The position numbers and the translations under genes are program-made. 64,000 bases of DNA from Marisa cornuarietis (lineage: Eukaryota; Mollusca; Gastropoda; Architaenioglossa; Ampullariidae). Below are positions 11,465 to 23,546 of the stretch, in pieces (position 1 is the stretch's first letter; each line of letters starts with the position of its first letter). Below the pieces are notes generated by a model that saw nothing but the letters and a program-made list of their open reading frames with translations, did not search any database and was not told where the DNA came from. The stretch is from NCBI GenBank assembly GCA_004794655.1, contig SMMW01000641.1, positions 248,001 to 312,000 on the forward strand. Direction: 5' to 3'.

Positions 11465-12251
11465 CAGTGGTACCTCGAGTTACGAGCTGCTCCATATACG
11501 AGCAGTTCGAGATACGAGCGGTGGCCCGAGCAAAATATCTGCTCGAGTTACGAACGTTGTTCCAAGTTACGAACAGCTAAGCTTCCGTATCCTACCGGTA
11601 GTTGGTGCGTCGACGTATTCATTCAAAAGAGAGGCAAGTGAAGATGCCGAAAGTGCAGCCAAAAAGTCAAAAACAGATGATTAGTGTAAAATATATCATA
11701 CGTACGTAAATGTTAAGCATAGGTTAAGTCTAAAATTAAGAAAGCTAAAATTTAAGAAAGTTTATTTTTACAATTTACGTAATTTTCTGTAAGGAAAGTT
11801 TATTTTTTAATAATTTGATTTTATAAATTCATTTAAAGTAAAGAAAGTGCGATTGTAGTTTTGTTTAAAGTGTAAGAAAGTGCTGTATGTAAGCTTCGTT
11901 CTGTGCCAGTATACCTCCCTCCCTCCCTCTCTCCTCAGCCGCTCTCCGTTAGTCACGATTATCTGTCGCCAAGGTAAGATTACAGTACTGTATTTAATAC
12001 AATTTTCTTTCTGTATGTTGTACATTTTTCTTTTCTTCATTTATTTAGTTGTGATTAGTTTTACGTGTGTTTTTCTTAATTAAAAAAGTATTTTTTCATA
12101 ATTTAGGAAATTTGGGGGACTTGTCAGATGGCTGGAACAGATGAATCTGATTTCCCATATTTTAAATGGGAGAATTTGTTCGAGTTACGAGCATTTCTAC
12201 TTACAAGCAAGGCTCTGGAACGAATTAAATTAGTAACTCGAGGTACCGCTG
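11465..12251. mobile_element. pogo/Tigger-like DNA transposon, non-autonomous or decayed
   Basis: Terminal inverted repeats: the left end reads cagtggtacctcgagttacg, and the reverse complement of the right end reads cagcggtacctcgagttact. Further gagttacgag motifs occur just inside both ends. The right end is followed by TA, as expected for Tc1/mariner-pogo insertion; the left flank has AA. The interior (787 bp in total) has no intact transposase. A lysine-rich scrap near 11640-11684 (KREASEDAESAAKKSKTDD) may or may not be a transposase remnant. Confidence 0.8.
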
Positions 12252-12354
12252 TATATTTATTCTTGAATCTACATCATTCAACAACATACACATTGACACA
12301 AATGTGTGTATTCATAATTTATGACACAGCGAGAAAAAATTGCAGGTTTATTCA

Positions 12355-12475
12355 TCGTGAAAGTGTACAGACAGTCTCGTGAAAGTGTACAGTCTCGTGA
12401 AAGTGTACAGACAGTCTCGTGAAAGTGTACAGTGTCTTCAAAGTGTCCAGAGAGTCGTGGAAGTGTACACAACCA
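12355..12475. repeat. Short tandem repeat cluster
   Basis: Repeated cgtgaaagtgtacag with variable spacers (acagtct or tct), about five diverging units. Not coding. Confidence 0.75.
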
Positions 12476-14264
12476 AAGAAAACAAAGGGCCTTTCACTCC
12501 CACGCACGGCTGAAGAGCGCAGACATGTCATCTTTTTTTTTCTCTCATTAACTCGTAAACTTGCAATAATCACCAAAATGAAGTTTAACGTGGTTCTCTA
12601 AAACAATCAGCCTAACATTAGAAGCAAAAATAGTTTAGTGAAGAAATAACACTTACCGGAATGAACATGGCGACTTCAAAACTACACTGGTGTCTGTCTC
12701 CAAATGATTGACCGCTTGCAAAATTGTGCATTGGAGAAACCGTATACAACATTGGCAATAAAGATTAGATACTTGACAACTGCTAAATACCAGGCTGTCT
12801 TTTGCTTCTCTTTCATCTTCAAGTGAATCAATGCACGTGTAAAGTGTGTGTCATAAAACATGGGTTAAAGAGATTCCGAATTTTATTTTAATAGTAGTAA
12901 TAATGATAATAACAATAACAGACGGGTAGTTTATGTAGACCATAGTCATAGAAAACGAGAAGAGCAATCGGGTAATAAGAACTAAGGCTATCGTCATTCT
13001 GCAGAGGAAGACGGGTAGGAAAGGAACCAGTAGACAAAGGGGGTGGGGGGAAGATAGAGTCCTCACAGGTTGATAGAAACACATAGATCTTCATCAAGAT
13101 ATTCATTTACACATATAGATGTTTGTCAGTTTTTTTTTCAATTGTCACTTGTATTAGTTGACAGAAAGAGCAGCATCTCTGATACTATAGAATTCTTGTT
13201 CAAATCATATATCATCAATGTACTGTTTTTATGTTCTATTGTAAAAGTAGCTGTCTAGGAAATGTTAAAATATGTTTGGAAAGAAGCCTGGAACTTAGTT
13301 CCCATCTGTTTGAATCCTGCAGTTAGGATAAACTAACCATTTTGTTTTTGGTTTTGATAAGGCTTATGAATTTTTCTTCCTTAAAGTTAAGCTTTAGGAG
13401 GACTATTAAAATCATCAGTTATTTTTAGAGAAAATGTATACTCATATCTTATATCATAACATTTTTTACAATTAATTTTAAGATTAGAATATTCTAATTT
13501 AACTTCATCCACCACTTAAAAACTTCTGAAATCCATGGGTCAGTTTTAATTACAGTAGGTTAAAAGTTAGGGTTCTATCTTAGTGTCTCCCTGTATATAT
13601 ATATATATATCTTGATTTGTATGCTTATATATTACAATCTAAACTGTGATGAACTATTAATAATGCTATATTAAACTTATATATTGATTATCAATGTTTG
13701 TTAAAAATACAAAACAAGAACACACAAAGTTATAGACCTTACCTTACATCTAAAATTCAGTTCATCCGATTTTTACCACATATTTTTCCACAAAACAGGC
13801 TGGATAATATACATCTTTTAAGTACGATATTTATATCATAGTATAAAATATTATCATCTTTATATTCCACAGAGTTAGACTAATATGAATATGAGCTTAA
13901 TGAGGACCCATGGTGCAAAGGCGTTGTTAAAGAATTGATTCAGTGATTTCGGTATAGGCGACTCATCCATCACCTGTTATAAACATAACTGACATAGTTT
14001 TGCACTTGCATAAGTAACAGAACTATAGCACACATGACTTTTAACAATGAACAAAAATGCGAATGACTTACTACTTTATTTCCTTATTTAGCATATGGCG
14101 CATTCAGATTTTTTAGCACTAGCTCAGTAATGTCTTGGTCTTATAGTTTTCGAATCTCACAAAGCTAGCGGCTTCGTGGGCGGCTTTGTTTACCCCAACT
14201 ATGGGAAGTCACTCGCAGGTGATGACGTCAACCTTACAGGCCTCATAACGTCCTTGGGAGTTTT
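12476..14264. other. AT-rich intergenic DNA
   Basis: No convincing ORF. There is a short TA run near 13595-13611. Long stretches show only A/T-biased unique sequence. Confidence 0.55.
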
Positions 14265-14385
14265 CCTGCGCGGCAAGTCAACATTCCACTGCTCTCTCCA
14301 CCTCGCAGGTGTAAGAAGAAAGGGGGCAGAGGCGGCGTGAAGCGGAGACTCAAGAAGTTTCGCCTGACGATCGACGTAGGAATCC

Positions 14386-14586
14386 ACCTCTTCCTTCTGT
14401 CCTACTCTCTACGTCCAGTCAATTCCTTCTGTCCTACTATCAACGTCCAGTCAATTCCTTCTGTCCTGCTATCCAACGTCCAGTGAACTCCTTCTGTCCT
14501 GCTATCCAACGTCCAGTCAATTCCTTCTGTCCTGCTATCCAACGTCCAATCAATTCCTTCTGTCCTGCTATCCAACGTCCAGTCAA
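14386..14586 (+). repeat. 33-bp minisatellite inside LINE coding sequence, 6 units
   Basis: Six units of caattccttctgtcctgcta followed by tccaacgtccagt. In the LINE frame each unit reads IPSVLLSNVQS, and the last runs directly into IRGKTDELETWV, the usual continuation at the start of the endonuclease in this family. The array is therefore an in-place amplification of 11 codons. The second unit has lost 1 nt. Confidence 0.85.
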
Positions 14587-16810
14587 TTCGTGGCAAGACT
14601 GATGAGCTTGAGACGTGGGTACACAGCTTTGGACTATACAGGGAGACTTGTTAGTTGGCGTTTACCGTAACATGCTCCATGACAGTGACTCTGATGTAGA
14701 CATTACCGGCTTCTCTGGCCCGTTTAGATCAGACAGATCTACTACAATTACCGGTAAGGCGCGTGGCGGAGGAGTCTTTTCTATGTCAACAACAAGTACT
14801 GTAATACAGTAATTCTTCGTGAAATGATGTGTACTTGCGACTTTGAACTACTCACAATTTCGCTTTTCCCATTTTACCTCCCGAGAGAATTCCCCCAGTT
14901 GTTTTTCACCCTTGTGTACATTCATCCCAGGGCTAATGTCTCCAATGCGCTACAGTGCATTGCAGATGTGACTCACAAAATCGACTCGATTTGTCCTGAT
15001 GCTCCTAAATTTATCTTAGGAGATTTCAATAACTGTGACCTGACATCGGTTCTTAAGACCTATGACCAGTATGTGACATGTCCTAATACCCGGGGTAAGA
15101 CTACACTCGACCTCGTCTATGGAACTCTACCCCTGCCCAGTCTAGGTACGTCATGTCATCTGAGTGTGCACCTTGTACCCGTGTATAAACCTGTGTTCAG
15201 ACGGGTGCGCCGAACAATTCATTCCACCAAATGCTGGACTCTTGACAGTGTGGCGAGCTTACAGGGCTGTTTTGAGTGTACCGACTGGGATGTCCTTTTA
15301 GTGGCATGTCCTAATCTGGATGACTTAGTAAACACCATCTCTTCTTATATCTCCTTTTGTGTAGATTACACCATTCCATCAAAACAGTTTGCGCTTTATC
15401 CTAACAACAAACCCTGGGTGACCAAGAGCTTAAAGGCAGTTCTTAATAAAAAGAAACATGTGTTCTTCACGGGTTCTGCCCAAGACAAGAAATTGGTACA
15501 CAGAGAGGTCCGTAATGCTATCCGTCTGGCCAAAGTGAATAATAAGACTAAAATAGAATCTCAGTTTGGTACAGGTAACATCCGAGCAGCTTGGCAGGGA
15601 CTCAAAAATATGGCAAATGTTCAAGATCGGCCTAAGGGGTCGAAAGCCAAAATCCCGATCTCAGGCGTTGACAGTTCGGTCCTACCTAATGCTCTTGATG
15701 CTTTCTTTGCTCGTTTCGAGACTCATGACTTCTCAGTGAAAATTAAAGATATGCTCCGTTCTCTTCATCCTGTCCAGAGGGTTGAGATTTGTCAAGAATA
15801 AGTTGTGGAGCTGTTTCAGCGAGTAAACTTTCGCAAGGCTTAACGTCCAGACGGTATTTGTGGCAGAACATTGCGTTTCTGCGCGCATCAACTTGGAGAC
15901 ATTTTCCAACACCTTTTTCAGCGCTCTATGGATTCACTCTCCATTCCAGCTGCTTGGAAATTGTCTGCCATTGTCCCAGTTCCGAAGAAAGCTTCAGCTC
16001 AGCGTCTCAACGACTTAAGACCAGTGGCCTTAACATCGTTGGTCATGAAAGTATTAGAGACAATCATCAAAGCATTGATTCTAAAAGCCATTAACAATTG
16101 TCTTGACCCCTTGCAATTTACATACCAATCCATTTATGATGCTAAACTGTTCATCCTCCACACTTTACTCAAACACCTGGAGAATCCACAAGCCCACGCA
16201 CGTTTGCTATTTGCTGACTTCTCATCAGCCTTCAACACCATCCAACCACATATCCTAGCTAGAAGACTCCTCGACGAGTTTTCCTTTGATCATCAGCTAG
16301 TGTCATGGATCATCCACTGTTTGGTTGACAGGCAGCAGCGAGTACTTGTCAATCACGGACCTTCATTACCGTGTTGTCAATGGTAATTATTGCAACTCAG
16401 TCACAACGTGCACAGGCTCACCTCAAGGCTGTGTTTTATTCCCGCTTCTGTTTATTCTGTATTCCAACAGTTGTCACAGTAACCATGAGGGTCAATACCT
16501 CGTCAAATTCTCTGATGACACGCACTGCCCTCTCTCCTGAGCGGGACAGTAGATACCCAGGCTGTAGCTTTGGAAGAGTCTTGTGGAAAGAGTTTGTCCA
16601 GCTCCCATCGGGCCGCCGATTTTGTGTACCTGCACGCAGGACTAACAGACTGCGGCTGTCATTTGTTGTTTCGGCCGTGCGTCTGTTGAATGGTGCTGTG
16701 CGAATGAATGAAACATAAATGTGGAAGTCTGTTTGGTGCATACAAATTTGTAAAAAAATTTTATCGAGCGGCCACTGAATTGCCCTCCGGGACAAATAAA
16801 GTATTATCTT

Positions 16811-16995
16811 ATCTTGAGCCCTGTGTGAGCTACTTGAGGGTCCCGTGACTTACTTGAGTGCTGTGTAAGTTACTTGAGGGCCGTGTGAGTTACTTAAGGA
16901 GTCTGTGGGTTACTTGAGGGTTTTATGAGTTACTTGAGGCAACTGTGACTTAAGGGTTATGTGAGTTACTTGATGGCTGTGTGAGTTACTTATTT
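16811..16995. repeat. Degenerate ~21-bp repeat in LINE 3' tail
   Basis: Diverging units of the form ctgtgtgagttacttgaggg. The related LINE copy at about 34640-34700 keeps only two or three units. It lies downstream of the aataaa signal yet is shared by both LINE copies. Confidence 0.7.
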
Positions 16996-17410
16996 GTGTG
17001 CCTAACGAACTGTTGGAGAGGTCAACGCGAAGCGCCGCGCAAGACCACAATGTGCGAAGAAAAATGTAAACAGACTGAGTACAGACTTGTCTTCAACATC
17101 TAACGCTAAGCTTGAAGGCCTCGGGGCTCCATCTGCCAGTACTGTGCCGCAGTGTGTGCGGGTGTTTTTTTTATATTATTTTCTTTTACTTGCGATTGGG
17201 ATGGTCCTTTGTGTTCCTTTTGTGTGCGTGAATCTGTATTTATATTTTGTGTTTTCTTATTTTTTCTGTGTAAATAAATTTGCTGTTCATTTTGCCTTTG
17301 TTGTGATCTACGCTCACGTCGTGTCCCGCCTCTGACTGAGCGAGTGGTTGTGTGTTTTGAGTGGTTGTGAGCGTGTATCCGGCGACACTGGGGCGGTTAC
17401 GCCACATTCC

Positions 17411-17542
17411 CTCATGTGGGCTGTAATAGGGCTATTTCGGTCGGTAAATTTGTCTCTAAAGTTCCTTGTGTATTGCATCATGAGTTCAAAGTTCTGGGAG
17501 ACGCTGGACACGTCACTGGGCTGCTGGCAGTGGGCCCTATGA
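17411..17542 (+). pseudogene. GPCR subfamily 1 relic (TM7 and tail)
   Basis: Encodes a TM7-like segment (GLFRSVNLSLKFLVYCIMSS then KFWETL) that aligns with GMFRTINSSFNFLIYCIMSS then KFRESL of copies A and B, followed by a short tail and TGA. NFLIY has become KFLVY. TM1-TM6 are absent; the LINE 3' tail lies just upstream. It is best read as a decayed third gene, although a terminal exon of a split gene cannot be excluded. Confidence 0.7.
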
Positions 17543-18160
17543 TGCTAAGTAGTGGGTCCCACTACCAGCCCACCAGCTTTGCAGGCTTGGAAGTCTCGTC
17601 CAGACGTTAGCTGTGATAGTAGGTACTCACACAATGTAAGTCTCTTGCTTAAGAATTTGTCAGAACATTTGTCCCTAAATCTTTAAAAGAGATGAAGTAA
17701 AACTTAATCAATGACAGCCTGGCGGTCTGAGGTCGAATTATCTTCTGTCTGCAAGTAAAATGTTTACGTGTCTGATCCCTCCAGTCTCAGCAATACTTTA
17801 GTCTTAACGTGCGAGTGAGAAGTTTGCTCTCTAATAATAATAATAATAACTGTGACATAAACTTCCTGGTTTCAATCATTGGTAATGTGTCTAGCGGTTT
17901 AGCAAGGGGTGAATAACCTTGATCCGCACATTACAAATTGATGATTGGGGACATTATTCCTGTCAATATTTGACCTCTACCATAAATTACGAAGTTGTCT
18001 GCAGCCCATTCAGAATCAGCCGAACCATTATCCTTTATTTGACAGAAAAATATAGTCTTAAATACTTCTTGTGTGATGAGAAAGTCTTAAGGCGACTAAA
18101 AAATATTTCTATGTTGAAAAACATGGGATTAAAATATATGATTTTGAAGATGATAGCGAA
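17543..18160. other. Intergenic, nothing recognised
   Basis: Contains a short (TAA)n near 17834. No gene is supported; the 82-codon ORF at 17919 has no domain. Confidence 0.5.
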
Positions 18161-18164
18161 ACTT

Positions 18165-18345
18165 TAGAGCCACGCTCGTGGAGCACGAGTAACGACAGTG
18201 AGCGTATCGTGGTCTGCCGGTAAGGCCACAATCGTGGCCCATTGTGCACAGAGAGAATCACGACCGTGGAGCAGAGCCACAATAGTGGCCCATCGTCTTC
18301 TGCCGCTAGAGCCTATAAAAAGGCCCATCGCCCTAAAAGGGCTAC
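18165..18345. promoter_or_regulatory. Dyad-rich GC element with TATA box
   Basis: Four CAC/GTG dyads occur in about 120 bp: ccacgctcgtgg (18170), ggccacaatcgtggcc (18224), cacgaccgtgg (18259) and gccacaatagtggc (18275). They are followed by tataaaaa at 18314, a hairpin gccctaaaagggc at 18330, and aataaa near 18358. No ORF follows closely. A TATA plus AATAAA pair within 50 bp would suit an LTR promoter/R region or a fold-back element. The call is tentative. Confidence 0.35.
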
Positions 18346-18790
18346 CAGGAAAACACAATAAACGAAAATAGACGTGTCTTTGTGTTTGTACACAATGGCA
18401 CCACACGTTGATATGCAATGTTATTACACACATCTGTTTACCCCCCTTCGATTTCTGTTTCAAATGAACCAGTGTTGATAATATTTCTACGCATCTCTCT
18501 GAAGCTGTGTCCATGGAATCCCGTCTATTGTCCACAAAACGTCTGCAGCTATTGACCAAAACCTTGTGTCTGTGGTAGTCTCATGTGGTTTTAAAGTTGT
18601 TTGCTCTGTGTTTAGGAATCTTAAGCGGCTATCAACTTTGTTACTATTTTTTTCTCGTAAATATTTTTCAAACCAGCCTTTACATAACAAAAGGTTTTGG
18701 AAGTCTGCTACAGAATGTCAGTGACAGCAGGACATCTTGTCTGAAGTCATGACTGGTCTCGTCAGTATATTTCATTTCCACCAGAACATC

Positions 18791-18915
18791 GTGCAAACTT
18801 GTTACTAGTTCAGTAACGGACTACCTCATTCAGTACAAACTTGTTACTAGCTCAGTAACGGACTACCTCATTCAGTACAAACTTGTTACTAGTTGAGTAA
18901 CGGCTATCTCACGCA
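18791..18915. repeat. ~43-bp tandem repeat, 3 units
   Basis: Three units containing acaaacttgttactagttca and gtaacggactacctcattc; the third is diverged. Non-coding. Confidence 0.85.
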
Positions 18916-20884
18916 GTCAAGTACGTGGACACGAGATCTGTTTTTGAATTCTTAACTTTTTAGGACGTTTGTAGGTTTTGGCTTATGACTGTTGTCAAAG
19001 AACGGTCACACTGATGAGAATTTATGTATAGATATAAATAAAATGAGAATCAGCTCGACCGTGTTACCATGTCTTGGAGAAGGTTTTTCTTTCTTGTGTG
19101 TGTCTGTTCATAAATATTGCGTTGAGTTCAAACGACAGAAGAGAATAAGTTACAACGGAAGACTATAATCAGATCAGTGAACTTCATTAATTTCATCGAA
19201 TAAGACATTGCTTCAGCCGTTGTAAATGACAAGGAGTTGCGGCAGTCATAAATGGATCTCCATACCCTGATGTTCAGTGCAACGAGGAAATGTTTGCGGT
19301 GTGTGCTATGCCGTATCTCGGCAACCACGGCGAAACTGAAAATAGGTCAAGAGGTCATCATTAGAACTGGAAACGATTTAAGCCAGTCGAATACTAACGA
19401 TTCTAATACTTTCCAACTGCATCGCTACTATACTACCACTACAACACCACCGTTACACCACCGCTACAACACAACCTCAAGTCACATCTCCACCAGCTTG
19501 ACGTCATCGCCCAGCAATATTTCTTGCCACGGCAAATAAATGAATCAATAAATGAATAAATAGTCTTAAAAGTTTCAATTTAACAAGACCTGAATAGAAA
19601 ATGTTTGCTTCTACTGGAGTTACGCCTATTTGATTAACTTAATTGTCACAAGTAGGTTTAGCGGACGAGCAATCGCACCAGGAAATTTCCAAAAAGGTTG
19701 GGGATAAAAGAATTTAAGCAGGCTCTTCGAGAAAAAAATAAAGGATGGAGGGGAGGGAGGGAGAGAAAGCGAAGAACAAAAAACAAATTAATGTTTGATA
19801 TGAAAGGTGAAGTAATAGGGATTCATTTTCCTACGAGGTTCCCGCTTCCCAAACACGCACTTGCACATTCTAACCCGAAGACAGGTAAAACACAAAGGTA
19901 AGAGCACATCCCGACATGCTCAGCCATGATGGCCGCTATACAGCAACACCTACAGCATTTTGCCGACAAGGAAAGCCGCGGTGAAGAACAAAACTTAGTA
20001 AATTAAGGAGACATGTATGACAGACGTAGCTTGGTAATTTCTCAATCACACAGCCGAGACGATTCACAGAGTCCACATCTAGTGTTTCACGAGTTGATTC
20101 AAAGAGCGGTATTCTCTTTACTGTCTGTACACCAAACTGTGGAAAAACTAAGTACACCAGTAACCCTGCACTTGGCACTTGGGTGGTGACACCATGCCCA
20201 GTCCTCCTGCTCGTGTACAGGTGACGCCCTGTAGGTGATCCCCACCTGCCACCTTGTGGCTACCTTCTACAAACAAACCTCAAGAGGAACATTTCTGTGA
20301 GAACAAACTTTCAAATTACAGAGCGTAGTGCCAATCAATCTTTGCACTCACTGCTTCAACGATCTCAAGTTCAAGAAACCGTTTAAATATAGGGCTGAGG
20401 GGGCTGTCAGTTTGTATTATATTTTTTAGGTGCGGGAAAATGTTATTTTAAATTAATCCGCCCTTTCAAACGTGCGGTATTTTAAATTGATGAGCTACAT
20501 TTTATGGTTTTTTTATGGGGAGAGGGAAGTTTTTAAAAAAAGTGTGTACATAATGTTACATAAATTTTATTTGATTTAATGAACTGTTGAGAAACAAGTG
20601 CGCCATTGCCTGATAAAATTTGAAATACATGTATCTCCTGGTTTTCTCGTGAGTACACAAATCCCAATTTTTTAGTGACATGATTATTTGAATTGATTTG
20701 CAGTCCACATTATAAAGCTGGCTGTTTTCTCCATGAGACCTCAGTGTGGTGGAAAGTATTCATTGTAGCATGACCGCAGAGTGTCAGACATGAAATAACC
20801 ATGTTTGGGTCCAGCTTGAGATCAGCTTGAGATCAGCTTGAGGGCCTGTTTGAGGCCAGTTTGAGGCAAACAGGCCAGTTTGAG
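18916..20884. other. Intergenic, nothing recognised
   Basis: Unique AT-rich DNA with a low-complexity ACC/ACA patch at 19425-19475. Short ORFs lack domains. Confidence 0.5.
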
Positions 20885-20945
20885 GTCAGTCAGTCAGTCA
20901 GTCAGTCAGTCAGTCAGTCAGTCAGTCAGTCAGTCAGTCAGTCAG
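20885..20945. repeat. (CAGT)n microsatellite
   Basis: About 15 tetranucleotide units. The preceding 60 bp has a degenerate gatcagcttgag repeat. Confidence 0.95.
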
Positions 20946-22048
20946 TTAATTGGGGGGTCGTCAACCGGTTGTTCGACTGATCGTTTAGCATCTAAGAAGA
21001 TAAGTTAGTAATTAAAATTACCGACAGTTTAAACAGGAGCAGACTGAATGCGAAAGAATTAATCAATAAGAGGAGGAAAAGTAACAGCATAAACTGACAA
21101 AGAAGTATTAGTAGCATCACCAATAACCATTGCAGAACTAGCAACTGCATCTGAAACAGCAACGGTAGTAGACAGAGACATAACGGTGCTAGAAATTTGT
21201 AGCAATAGTCGAATCAGTACTTAGAAGCAAGTAGGAGTCAAGAGACTGCAATAAAATGAAGAGCTTTTAGTCGCACTACTAACAACAATATAGCCTAGAT
21301 AATAGCGTACGGAAACACTTCCTTGCCTGTCACATTATACAGACAGGAGAATACGAGACACTTTGTTCCCTGTCGTAGAACATGGCATGAAGTATACAGA
21401 CACTGGTCATACCTGATAAAGACATGGACACTGATTCTCGTTCTCCCGACACTTTTATTGTGACAGTGTGTGCACACAGCACCCAGTGAGGCTCTTGTTA
21501 CACCGCCCCCTTTAGTCTGATGGTAGACAGAGTGTAGACAGATTGTAGTCAGAGTGTGGACAGGGTGTAGACAGGATGTAGACTGCAGCGTCACCAAGCA
21601 ACCTCCACATCTTACTTTCTTCTCAACTATTAAAGCCTGTTCTCAGTTGCCTCCCCAGAAATATAATTTCCTATATCGTCAGCAGGACTTGACGATGTTG
21701 GTGACGGAAACAAGTTTGACTGGGGACCAGAGGTGGGGCGGCGTGACCACCACATGCAAGGGCTGCTCCGTGGCCGCGGTTCCATGGACAGGCAATGACA
21801 TCTTATCCGTGGAGGTGAAAAATTTTTAAAGGCTGGCACCACGTGTCACCTGGTCTTTGTCCCCCTCAGGCCCACGTTAAGTGTCGGCTGCTCGCACTTT
21901 GTCACTCGCTCATCTAGTTTAGAATTGTCTTCATCAGTGATCTTCTCTCACCGTCTCAATGTGTCGCCTCACAATTAGTCACATGAAGTGCCGACTGGTC
22001 TAACAAACTGTCCAGTACACGTGTCACTCGCTGTCATCCAGTGTCCTA
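20946..22048. other. Intergenic, nothing recognised
   Basis: No supported gene. There is a short run of tgtagacag-type units at 21520-21580. Confidence 0.5.
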
Positions 22049-22390
22049 GGGCCCTGGTTTTCAAACTGTGGTAGGCGTAGCACTACTGGTACGCGAAGGT
22101 ATGACGGGTGGTACACTAGCACCACGCGCCAAAATAAAAGAACGCGTATCTATATTTACGGAGGCTGTATGTTCGCTGTCATTTCTGCAGATGGAGCCTT
22201 CCATATGGCCATATGTGGTAACCTAGACTAAATCATATACTAAATACCGGAGAACCTAAAACTAAGTCCTAGACTAATATATAAATTTATTTGTAGTGGG
22301 GTAGTTTTGGGAGGTATTATTATTACTCATTCAATTGAATTTTCGAAAGTTGTACTCGTTTGGAAAAGTTTGAAAACCGGGGTTTTAGGG
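22049..22390. mobile_element. hAT-like MITE
   Basis: Imperfect terminal inverted repeats: the left end carries ccctggttttcaaactgtgg, and the right end reverse-complements to cccggttttcaaacttttcc. The ggttttcaaactgtgg/ggtacgcg style is typical of hAT ends. Candidate 8-bp target duplications are gtgtccta (22041) and gtgtcatc (22390), matching at 6 of 8. There is no transposase ORF in about 340 bp. Confidence 0.65.
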
Positions 22391-22478
22391 TGTCATCTAA
22401 TGTTTATCTCTACTTATTTGCTTTATTTTCGCATCCTATGTAGCATATTAGCACCCAAACGCATAAAATGAATAAAGC

Positions 22479-22479
22479 C

Positions 22480-22512
<33 letters not shown>

Positions 22513-22513
22513 G
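22479..22513. repeat. (CAGA)n microsatellite
   Basis: About 8-9 units of cagacaga. Confidence 0.95.
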
Positions 22514-23014
22514 TACTGCACTTCACTTGTTTCTTAAGAAATTACATGAACCGGCTCGGATGAGCTGTTAACAACTCGCATATTCTCCCAGTGTCCAATA
22601 TCCTCATAACATCCTGCAGTTTTCTTTACTCGGGGGTCAAATCTTCTTTAGCTGTCAGCCCTCCTTCTTCAACATGTCATTACCCTACTTAATCCACGAC
22701 CTCTGACCCCCATTCTAGTCATGGCTCTACGACACCAAATAACAGGACTTGCGACAATCTTCAGCCACAGTTATTGGCTCATGGCATTGACTAACTCATA
22801 CACTGACTAACTCATGCTTTACTTTGTCTAGGATTCTACCTGCTCACACGTGCACTCACTGGCTCACAGTGGTTACAAACTCAAATGTCATGTCATAGCC
22901 ATGAAAACGCACTAAACTGTTACTCATCAACTGTAAGTTCTCACTAACCTACTAACTCGTTACTCACCGACTCTCAGCGTTCACTAACTTGTGTGTCTTG
23001 TACATGCTCAGACA
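22514..23014. other. 5' flank of GPCR copy B
   Basis: Contains cact/cact-type loose repeats (ctcatac, ctcactaac). No TATA box is evident. A non-coding or short coding first exon may lie here or further left. Confidence 0.45.
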
Positions 23015-23264
23015 ATGGATTGGATTCAGGTGGGGATCGACTTCCTGCTGACGATACTCCTACTTGTCCTCGGTATCCCTGGCAACGTGCTCAGCGCCAT
23101 TGTCTTCTACCGACAGGGCCTGAGGGAGAGAATTAACCTTTGTCTCTTCTCTCTCGCCCTGGCGGATCTGGTGGTGGCCCTGTATTATTTTCTCCTGACA
23201 GCTGAGGAGGAGATTAGGCAACTGATTCTTCCTGATTCCTGGTTCGTCTCGACTAACTTCGTCG
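23015..23264 (+). CDS. GPCR subfamily 1, copy B, exon 1 (TM1-TM2)
   Basis: First visible coding exon of the only complete subfamily-1 receptor. With the exons at 23547-23793 and 25898-26444 it encodes 347 residues. ATG at 23015 is followed after six residues by TM1 (about residues 7-31, with the GxPGN motif at 21-24). Then come the loop FYRQGLRERINLC, TM2 (about 43-62, LALADL with the conserved Asp at 51) and extracellular loop 1. The donor is GTAAGT at 23265 (phase 1). The N-terminus is very short for this family. A ctcag acceptor at 23007-23011 lies just before the ATG, so a further upstream exon could supply more N-terminus. A plasma-membrane receptor signalling through G proteins is inferred from the family; the ligand is unknown. 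Confidence 0.85.
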
Positions 23265-23546
23265 GTAAGTACCGCGCGTGTCCTGCTTGTTTGCACCACT
23301 TCACATTGCATTCACGTTCACAACTCATACCTACCTTCACATTCAAAACAGATCACTCACAGACACTCGCATTTACATATGTCCACGTCCATCCGCAGTA
23401 TATTTCTTGAGAAACCACGTACCCATAATAATCATATGTTCTGTCATAAACTTCTAAACTCTGATAAACCTCTGCGCTATAACAGAATCATACCTTGTTA
23501 ATAACCCATCCATATGAACCATCTGGTATTTGAACTATCTGTTCAG

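Larger units (their letters stand above)
14265..17285 (+). mobile_element. Rex1/CR1-like LINE, internally deleted and frameshifted
   Basis: Conceptual domains in order: a basic leader (RRKGGRGGVKRRLKKFR), an APE-type endonuclease (TITGKARGGGV; LVYIHPRANVSN; ILGDFNNCDL), a linker (GKTTLDLVYG), then reverse transcriptase (LNDLRPVALTSLVMKVLE; LLFADFSSAFNTIQPHIL; GSPQGCVLFPLLFILYSN; YLVKFSDDT). Frames break between 14600 and 14824, near 15800, and at 16380. The C-terminal part of RT is deleted: about 16570 jumps to a 3' segment (LWKEFVQLPSGRRFCVPA). The 3'UTR ends in ctccgggacaaataaagta, as in Rex1/Babar-type elements, but similarity to the copy at 33937-35103 continues to about 17285. Not capable of transposing. 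Confidence 0.85.

Noticed and set aside
22991..23014. Earlier non-ATG start for the copy-B receptor
   Set aside because: It begins with GTG and has no initiation context. ATG 23015 or an upstream exon is more plausible.
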